64,000 bases of DNA from Auriscalpium vulgare (Eukaryota; Basidiomycota; Agaricomycetes; Russulales; Auriscalpiaceae). Each line of letters opens with the position of its first letter. Within the stretch, counting starts at the first letter, position 1. Positions 33,172 through 43,300 of this stretch are shown in pieces. Position numbers and translations under genes: made by a program. The stretch is from assembly GCA_019915015.1 (NCBI GenBank), contig JAHBBC010000023.1, positions 372,001-436,000 of the forward strand, written 5' to 3'. The notes under the pieces were generated by a model, which searched no databases, was not told the origin of the DNA, and worked only from the letters and a program-made list of their open reading frames with translations.

Positions 33172-36100
33172 ATGGCGCCAACCACCAGATCCACCCAGTC
33201 CTCGAAGACTTCTACAGCTCGTTACGTCGGGCAGCCAGTCCTTGCGCGCACGAAACTGTAAGTCCTTGACTGTCTGTGTACTATCGTCTTTACTAATCAC
33301 TTGCCTTGATTTAGGGGCGCTCTTGTTGGACAGAAAACTACGGGGACACCGGCCCTGCCAAAGGTGTCCGAGGACTGGTCGATCATCAACATTGACAGCG
33401 ACAGCTCGGACAGCGGGCTAGCATCTACGCCTACGCCTACTCTCAAGCGTGGCCCACCCACTGGCAAGAAACAATCGATCGTTCCGGCTAGGTCTGTGCT
33501 CTTTTACACTCCCTTGCTTACTTACTGACATCTTCATGAAGGCCGCTCAAGAAGGCCAAGGCTGCTCCTGCCCAGGCCAAGGAGACGCTACTCCCTGTGG
33601 AGTTCAATATGTGCGTTTGTCTTCTCTGCTGGTGGACTTACTCTGACCTCAACTCAGGGTGCAAGCGCAGGCTGGAGACGACTTCGTCACTCCACAGTAC
33701 GTCTGATCAACATCTACTCTTTGATATGACATTCACCTAGTGTATAGGATCTCGAAGGCGCAGCCTGTCGTGTTTGGAGCGCCTCAGAAGGTGAAGGCCT
33801 TGCAGGCTGGACCTAGCAAACTTTCGTAAGTGTTGCACAGATGCCGTGCATTTCCGATAACTAACCACATACATTAGCAGTCCCTTTGCCTTGAAGCCAG
33901 ACTTTTCGGGTGCCAACGCGCTCAATGAGCAAGTGGGCATACGGTAAGTATTGTTTCTTTATTGTCCACATTTATATGGGCTTATATTAGTGGCAGGACT
34001 GGTGGTCGACCGCAGGGGACAAAGAGCATATTCGTAGACGACACCGCTGATGAGTCCGGCGATGGCTTGAGCGACATCGACCTGTCCGCCTTCGAGGACG
34101 CGGACTTCCTGGACTTCAACGATGGCTTCATCTCTGACAACGATGACGTGTACGTTTCAGTCCCTCTGACTCTTTGTCTTGTCGCTAAACTTGTTCTGAT
34201 TGTTAGCTTCATGACCTCCTCGAGCACAGTCCTTGTTGAAGAGGAGGACTCCTCGGGCATGGTTCATGTTGAAGAGGAGGACTCCTCCGGCATGGTCCAC
34301 GTCGAAGAGGAGGACTCGTCAGGCATGGTCCACATTGAAGAGGAGATGAAGCAGAAGTCTCCCATGTACGTTCCTCATGCGCATGTATACCTACACTATG
34401 CAACTAACACTGGCACACTCCTGTAGCAAGAAGATGCTTGCCAAAACCCCTGTGGCCAAGTCCATTCCAGCCGGACCTGCCAACAGTGCCAACACAACGT
34501 CAAAAGTGGATCGCGCCATGGCCATTAAGCACCTTCTCCTGAAACAGAAGCTCATCAAGCAACAGCTTGCCAAGGAGAAGGCCATGTTGGCGCGCGTTCG
34601 TGAGGCAAAGAAGGGCAAGAAGAAAGCAGTTGCGCCGGCTATGTGTGTTCTCTTTTTTCTCCTTTGAACGCTCACTCACCCTTGCACATTGTAGTCTTCC
34701 CTCGTCCCCTGTGTTACAGGACGAGGTCGTTGATCCCATTTCCTGGTCGCCGAGTCCATTCTCCCCCTCTCAGACCCCCTACATCTCCGCCGAATCAGAT
34801 ACGTTCCCAGCCAACGACACACCGTCGTCAAGTTCCAACGAGACGCTGGAGGCAGACGGGGCGCCGGCGACAAATGACACCCCCGACATGTTCACGACTG
34901 TGAACCCTTATTCCGATGTCGCTCCCAATAGTCCTGCTGAGCAGTCGGACCAAGATGCGTAAGCCGCATTCTGTTGATGTCCTTTTGCTTGTCCTCATGC
35001 CAATATTCCCCAGCTTTGCCTGGATGGATAGCGACGCGGTCACGAATCTTGAAGATATACCCCAGGGCATAAGGGACCTATTCAAATTCCTGGTCGCCAT
35101 TCAGCAGTGAGTTATTCTCTAATATCTTGCATGCTGCCATTTTGTTTATGTACACATGCAGGAATGTGGAAATGAATAACGGGCAGCTCATAGAGGGGGA
35201 TTTGTCTGCCTTCAGTCATGCTGATTACGGCACGGTGAACATGAGGTATGTGCCATGTCTGCTCTGTTTGAATGCTGATGCTGATGTGTGCTTTGCAGCT
35301 CCGTGCATGACATGGTGTCTTATGGGTCAGATGATGAAGCCAACATCCAGAGCCCCATCCGCATCTCTGACCCCAGTCGGATCAGAACCATCAAGATCGG
35401 GTTCCGCAAGGGCATGGAATCTTGGGGTCTATGGGATCCTATCAGCAGGACTGTTCCCATCTTCCGGGTGGTCGGTGTACTTGACAATTCTTTTCTGCTT
35501 GAGCTTGGCCAGACCTTTGGCAACAGGTCGCAGCGTGGGGTTGAGGTCTTTGGTCTGGTGGCGGAGCTTCGCCGCATGTTGGCAATGTTTGGGGTGTTCT
35601 TCGATGACAGGACAATGTCCTACTGGTCATCCCCGAGTGGTGCGTTGCGGTTCACCACCACTACTAGCAATGTCGAGGCCCAGCCAAGCACCAAACGTGT
35701 TGGTATGTACTTGAGACATTCTCTGGCTATATCCTACTCACATTATGGTGGAATAGATCGCGGTCCCAATCGTGCAGCGGTTGCCACAACGGCAACTGGG
35801 CCAAATGCATTGGTCAATAAGGAAGTCTCCCGCACTGCCCTGAAATGTACCGACAAGGGTAAGTGCACAATTCTCTTTTCAAGGCAAGCTCTCATATATC
35901 TTGCATAGTGCCCATCTGGGACTCCCGACGTCACTTCTACCACCAGACGAATGGCATTATCCGTCCCAACGTTCTGCCACCTATGATCGCTCGGCAGAAG
36001 GGCCGCCACATGCCTGACCCTCTTTGGGTGGGTGAGATCCCAAGGGAGTCACTGGTCAATATCCTGTTCACCGCCACGCGGTTCATGCGCAGCGACGGCA

Positions 36101-36174
36101 CCTGGGGCCTAGGCTTCAACATTGTTGGTGGGCAAGTTATGGCCACCCTTGGTGGCTATGTGTATCGCGGCTAG
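33172..36174 (+). CDS. Multi-exon protein of unknown function with acidic repeats
   Basis: About thirteen exons with ~50-nt introns; the first donor is GTAAGT after ARTKL. The N-terminal half is disordered: a basic start (TTRSTQSSKTSTARYVGQP), SNxDSDSS-type acidic patches, and three perfect 33-bp units at 34235-34333 encoding VEEEDSSGMVH, then a lysine-rich helix (IKHLLLKQKLIKQQLAKEKA). The C-terminal half is folded: IRTIKIGFRKGMESWGLWDP, LGQTFGNRSQRGVEVFGLVA and VPIWDSRRHFYHQTNG, followed by a final segment ending FNIVGGQVMATLGGYVYRG. No known domain is recognised. The acidic N-terminus and the basic helix would suit a nuclear protein, but that is inference. Confidence 0.7.
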
Positions 36175-36476
36175 GTGGTTGTTGGTGGATGGATTGCGAG
36201 GCGAGTAAGGCTTAGTTATGTGTCCGTTCGTACTTTGTATTGGGTCGTAGCATGTGCCCTGTTATGAAAACCTCTCTGCTCATCTCCCCATTATGTGTGA
36301 AAGCATTATGTGTCTAAGTCTTCTTGAATAGAATGCAACCAAGTTGCTCAGGATGACTTCGTCTTAGGCCCAATATTCTATGCCTCAACACTAATGCCTC
36401 ATTATCATCACTGCGCAATGCCTAAACGCAATGGGTATGTATTCAAGACTGTTCGATTCCATGCTATATATAACAC

Positions 36477-37246
36477 TCAGGGTGTAAAAGTAATGACAGC
36501 GTCACCAGTTATGGGATGAGCAACAGAGTCTATGTCTAAAGGTAGAATGGGGAACTGAAGTCTACGGATGCAAGACTGTGTGGATGGGCACCAGAAAGTA
36601 ATGAGCTCTGGGCTCATAACCATGTCTTCGTCAGTCTGCTCCACTTCATCCTCAGGTATATAACTGTACGTAACGGTGTCCGGTCCAGGTCCAATCTCCT
36701 TGATGCAAATGTACCGTGCTGGTGACGTTGATTCTGCACGAAAAGTGTTTGGATAAATGCAGTATATCGTGCGGGGGCGGAGGTGCAAATAGCGAGGTGG
36801 GGGCGCCAGGTATGTGATCTTGTTGGCATGCCTGTGCACACGCACCCGGTGATCCGTCGCATTTGCAACGTCCACATTGTGGTCTTGTGCAATGTAGACC
36901 ATGGCTGCAAGGTCTGCGTACTGTAACCGGGTCAGAGAGCCCATAGCGACGCGCAAGTTCTACCACACCCTATGCATGTTGTTAGCATACATGGTTTTCC
37001 GGAAGGTATAGGACAACGTACATGTCAAATTCCATCTCCTGGGTCTGGCCCTCTAAAGGCTTCTGCTCCCATTTCCATACGTCTCTGTAATGCGATCAGA
37101 TGTAGTAGATGCAGTATAAGACGTTCGTCCCACCTATTATCCATTACACCGATGTGCCCCTCAGGCAATTGAAAGACACACCCATCCTCCACGAGATACT
37201 TTGTCACATCTAAGTAGACACATCGGAGAGGGTGAAGTCTGTCCAT
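36477..37246 (-). CDS. Hypothetical protein, possibly damaged
   Basis: The ATG at 37246 begins MDRLHPLRCVYLDVTKYLVE and continues EDGCVFQLPEGHIGVMDNR. It splices at GTGGGA (49 nt) into DVWKWEQKPLEGQTQEMEFD. The next donor GTACGT near 37022 leads to the last exon LRVAMGSLTRLQYADLAAMV..., which contains YICIKEIGPGPDTVTYSYIP and ends at 36477. With the most obvious acceptor the final join meets a TAG, so either a different acceptor is used or the gene carries a small frameshift. No family is recognised. Its start lies 135 bp from the Helitron start on the opposite strand, so the two may share a promoter. Confidence 0.45.
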
Positions 37247-37380
37247 GACTGCAACATGAGTGAAAGCGAAGAAGGGGAAGGGATGGCATGTGATGACATA
37301 ATTGTGGCAAACAATTGCAAACAACGGCAAACACCAAGGTGAAAGTTTCTAGGCGCCTCCCTTTGAACTGAACCACCACC

Positions 37381-40300
37381 ATGGGACATCCTCTGCAGCT
37401 CTTGCGCGACACACACTTATTCATTACACTGCATTCATGTCAAAGGACAATAGCTAATGAGCACAGTAAAGTCAAAGAACTTATATGGCAAGGGCCGATG
37501 CACAAAGTGCTGAGCTGCGCAATCATAAGCATTGTTCTGTTTTATCTGTTGAACTATGCCACAAAATGCAAACTTTTCTTACGCGGAACTGACATGCTGG
37601 AGGACACAAAACAGACTTTAATTGGCGGTGGAAGAAAGAAAAAGCCATTATGGTTGCTGAGCGAGCTTGTCCAATATCAAGTCGTTGCTTCAACCAAAGA
37701 CTTTCATCAGCTTTCTCAGTTTGAGTTCGGTGGCCACGGTCCACATGTTGCCTTGAAGATTGCAGAGAATCATGAAGATGATGTTCAGTGGATACTGTGT
37801 CAGATGCCATTATCAGAGTTGACTCGACTGCACAAGCTTGACCTAATTGAGATATGCGCCATGCATAATTTGAGCATTAAATGGAATGACAAGACAAATA
37901 AAATATATGATATGATGGAGGGTCATATGTTACATGCTGATATGTGTACTGCTTGTGCAGACGCATCTACCCTTTTCAAATTCAGCGGAGTTGATAAACC
38001 CAAGGTGACGAGGACAAAAACAGCTAAACAGTTGCAGGTCCAGCCAGCCCCTATTGCAGTCTTTCCACCAAAGCCTCCCTCAGCGTCTCTACTCCACAAA
38101 ATAGTAACAAATTATTGCAATGCTATTGATAAAGAAAATTTATTGGAGGAAGGATGTGCAGTGTGTGGCACATTGACCACTTCAAAAACGATGATTCCCC
38201 TGGATGAAGCAGATTTTGAACGTGACCTACTTGTAAATAACAATGGTCTTTACCCTGTGACCCGGATCGAACGCAAGTCAGTTGATGACCCTATTCTGTT
38301 TGAAGAAGGTCCAATTCTGGACAAGGCATGCTCAAAGGTCTGCAAACCATGCTTGGATATTCTGGAAAAGGGAAAGATTCCATCTCAGGCTTTAGCAAAT
38401 GGGAATTGGATTGGGGATGTGCCCACACAATTGCAAGGTTTGTCATTTGCAGAGAAGATGCTTATCGCCAGGGTATGTCGCAACGGATGTGTGATCAAAG
38501 TACAATCCTCTGGTCAATATAAAATGGTTGCAAATGCAGTAATGTATGCGATGCCTATGCCGCGGATATACAGTGTTCTACCACCTCGAGCAGAAGAATT
38601 AGACGATGTGATGGCATTTGTATATATTGGACCGACTCGTCCTACAATACGAGAACATCGGAGAACCCCGTTTCTTGTGCGTAGAAATAAAGTGGCCATT
38701 GCCCTTGAATGGCTCAAAGTCAACCATGCAGACTATGCAGACCTTACCATCTCCTATGACAATCTTGCGACCTACTCTGAAGATGAACCCCCAGTTATAA
38801 TTGATTACCGTATACCTCCATCAGAGAAAGACTCTGAAGACAAGGCAGTAAACAAGTCTTCTGAAGACGAAGAAGGTACAGCGGAGGGGGAATGCCCTTT
38901 CATTATGCATACCTTAACAGGTGCTGAGCTTGAGAAGAAGTCTGGTACACAGTTAAAAGCCCTTGCACTTCAGTATATAAACTCAAAAAATGGATACGCA
39001 CTTGGCCTAGGTCACAATGATACACCAGAGAGTACATATAACAATCCTCAGCTATATCCCCAAGCCTTTCCTTGGCTTTTCCCTTATGGTCTTGGTGGTA
39101 TTGGAAATGAGAATGGGTACTCAAAAATCAGTGATAGTGCCCGAAAATGTGCATTGTTGATGTATCACGACAAGCGCTTTCAATTGGAACCTTTGTTCCC
39201 ACTTATAGCATTTAATCACGAACAAATAAAACGAAGCAATACTGGGGGGTATTTGCTCACTCAGAAAGCGTCCTTTCCAGATATTGCTAGGCGGTTACTC
39301 AATGTGAATGAAGTTGTGCTGAATGATATGATCCAGAGGATGGTAGATGGTGAATTTGAAACTGCTAATGGAGAGGCAGAAAAAGAGTGCTTTGCAATTA
39401 TCAACGACTTGGACCATGTCGCTCAGCATGTGCAAGGCTCACGAACAAACAATAAATATAAGCGTAATGAGCTTTGGGCTCTCATGAGCTATATTGGGGC
39501 TCCAACCTGGTTTATTACGTTTGCACCAACAGATTCTAAACATCCAATTGCACTATATTTTGCTGACCAGGACATACACATTTATCCCAAGGTATATACC
39601 GCTAGTGAACGATATCGCTTGATTGCAAACAATCCTGTGTCTGGTGCGCGCTTCTTCAAATTCATGGTGGAGACATTTATCAAGGTTGTACTTGGGGTAG
39701 GTGCAGACCATGATGGGTTGTTTGGTAAAACAGCTGCCTACTATGGTACTGTGGAACAACAGGGGAGATTGACTTTGCACTTACATATGCTTCTATGGAT
39801 TCAAAACGCATTAACACCGCAGGAGGTAAGGGATCGAATTGTAGCGGGTGATTCTGAATTTCAAAGACAATTGGTAGAATATCTAGAAGGCTCACATCAA
39901 GGCCAATTCATTAATGGAACTCTGAATGATGTCCACAGTCAAATTCAAGACAACTTGGAAAGAGGTGATAGTGGGTTAGATCCCACTTGTACCTTGCCAG
40001 AGCATCCACCCAAGATGTGCTCTAACCATGTGACACTTCAAGATGATGAATGTACATCTTGCTCTGAAAGTAAATCATGGTGGGCACGCATGTGGGAGAC
40101 AGCAGATGAACTGATATTCCGCTCTAATCGTCATAGATGTCATGCAGGTTGCACTAACAAAAAGTATTCCTCATGCAAATCACGTTTTCCTCGTGAAGTA
40201 CATGCTGAGACCTCAGTGGATATGGGTACAGGTGCAATCGAATTGAAACATGGTGAGGCCTGGCTAAACACATTCAACCCTACATTGACTTACCTCATTA

Positions 40301-43300
40301 GGTGCAACTCGGATGTTGCCAGTCTTCTATCTGGAACTGCTATTAAATCTATTATAGCATATGTGACTGACTATATAACCAAGACACCTTTAAAGACTCA
40401 TGTCATGTTAGAGGCTATCAAGTCAGTCTTTAATCGCAACTCTGAGTTTCTTAGCGGAACTGCGACGCAAATGGAAAAGGCACGCAAGGTCATGGTTCAA
40501 GTGGTAAACTCTATGACTACCAAGATGGAAATAGGTGGCCCAATGGCATCTCTCTATGTGTTAGGTCATCCTGACCATTACACTAGTCATAAATTTAAGA
40601 CATTTTATTGGCGGCCATTTATTAATGAAGTGAAAAGATATTGGAACTCCCTGGAGCCTGAAGAGGAGAATGGAGATCGTGTTGTAATCAACAAAGTAAA
40701 AGGAAAAATTGTTGCATTGACTACTGTAGATGACTTTACCAAGCGCCCTGTGGACTATGAAGCTATGTCTCTCTATGATTGGTGTCGCTTTGCTACCAAG
40801 TTCAAGATTCCCAAAAACGGAAAGGCAAATGAACAAGAAGTAGCTGAGAATGCTGATCTTGACAATCAATATGACATGATGGATATAGACCGAGACCTAG
40901 ATCAAAAAATACAGGTTGGTGGTGGCGGTGATGATGAGCATATGGTGATAGAGATTGAAAGTGACACAGAAAAGACAATCGTTGATAGTGACGACAAGAT
41001 GGATATTGAGGATGATGATATGAGCACAGTCGTGAATAATTCTGATGATGAAGACTATGAAATGAGCATTAATAGCACAGAGGCAGACGATAGTTCATCT
41101 GACTATGTACAGCCCAAGGCAAAGAAAGGCACTAAACGAAAGGGCCAAAAAGACAAGAAGCCAAAAGAGTACCCCCATTTTTTAGCGGGACATCCTCAAT
41201 GTGAAACACATACCATACGACTGGCATCTGAGGATGAGCCAATTGTCCCCAATTTTGTTGGAGGAACTCTGCCTAGAAAAGACAAGGGAAATTATGAGGA
41301 CTATTGTTTGACCATGCTTACTTTATTCAAACCTTGGCGTGTGGGCTCTGATCTAAAACTTGATGGTCAAACTTGGCAGGAGGCCTTTGAGACATACACT
41401 TTTACCCCTCGACAGCTGGAGTTGATGAAATTCTTTCACATACGATATGAATGCAATGATGCACGAGATGACTTCCATGCTCAGCGCAAGGCCGCAGAGA
41501 AAGCGAACAAAAAAATGGGGTTCAATCCTATCTTTGGTCATTTCCAGGACGATTTGGATGCACAATATAGTGAGGATTGCAACACAGAGGAAGCGCTCAA
41601 TGGCAAGGAGCTTGAATGGTTGAGTGCTCAATTTGATGAGGTGAGTGGGAAAACAGCAAACAAAGCAATACAGATGGCCGAAATTGAACAAGTTTTGCAG
41701 AGTGGGGGTTGGGCTGCAGCTGACAGGGACAATGGATGGAGTATTGATACAGATGTTACAAATGGTGATATCATGACAGGAAAGCAATGGAAGGATGTCC
41801 TGTCGGATAAAAAAAAAGAAGTCCTCAACAACAAGCAGGCACAGTACCAGCAAGTTGGAAAGGACAACGAACCATCCCTGAATGGCATACCAAAGCCATA
41901 TAATGTTAATGAAGTTAAAGTGGTAGATCGTGAGTTCTTATACAAGACCTTTAAAGCCGTCAGTGAAGAAGATGCCCGACTTATTGATGAGGTAGCTCAA
42001 GAATACACGCTTAATGAAGAGCAAGAACGAGCTTATCGCATTATAGCAAATCACTCTGTTGATGCATTTGCTGAACAACTCAAGATGCATATTGGAGGGA
42101 TGGCGGGCACAGGTAAATCTCAAGTTATAAAGGCTCTCATGGCTCTCTTTGACAAGCAAAAGCGTAGTTACGTATTTCTGATAATGGCTCCTACTGGTAC
42201 AGCAGCTGCCTTGGTGTCAGGGTCAACTTATCATTCAATTCTTGGCTTCCAGGGAGGAGGAGACGGACCTGGCAGTGGCGTAAGTGAAACAGCAACTACA
42301 ATGTCAAAGATTCGAGAGCGGTTGAAATGTGTCAAATATGTTTTCTTAGACGAGGTATCTATGATCGACTGTGGTGACTTCTATCATATAAGCTCTCAAA
42401 TGAGCCTTGCTTTACAAAGTGATGATCAAGCATTTGGTGGCAAGAATATGATTTTTGCTGGTGACTTTGCACAATTACCCCCTATTCAGACAAAAGGGCC
42501 TGCACTATATAGCCACAATGTATCAACCGTTCTGGGTACCACCAATGGCTTTAGAGAACAACAAAGGACAATTGGCAAGGCTTTATGGCATCAAACAACT
42601 GTTGTTGTCCTCTTGAGACAGAATATGCGACAACGCTCACAGACAGAAAGAGATGCACAGTTCCGTGTAGCATTGGAAAATATGCGTTACAAATCATGTA
42701 CTCCACATGACATCGCGCTTCTGCGATCTAGAATTAAAGGGCCTCAAAATCCAGATGTTGATCCAAATCATCCCAATTTTCGCTTCGTGTCTGTAATCAC
42801 TGCTTTCAACTCTCAGCGTGATCAAATTAATACTACAATGTCAGATCGTTTTGCTCTAGAAACAAATCAAGTGTTGAAACCTTTTTATAGTGTCGATAAA
42901 TGGAAATCAAGGGAGCCTACCACTACAAAATCTAAAGGCAAACAACTTGATCCAAAGCGAAAGTCAAACAATGTACCTCCTGAGATGCAAGCAAAGCTGC
43001 ATAGTCTGCCTCATGGTGTTACAATGAACATTCCTGGTGTTCTCAAGCTTTGCCATGGCTTACCTGTTATGATAAAGCGCAATGAAGCAACTGAAGTGTG
43101 CGTTACCAATGGTGCAGAAGGCACTGTTGTAGGTTGGCAATCACATGCACTAGATAATGACAGAGAAACTCTGGATGTTGTATTTGTAAAGTTGACAAAG
43201 CCGCCAACCAATGTTCAACTTGAGGGTCTGCCAGAAAATGTTGTGCCGCTGTCCAAACAATCTTTACCTATCAAATGCAATACTCCCAATGACGGCAACA

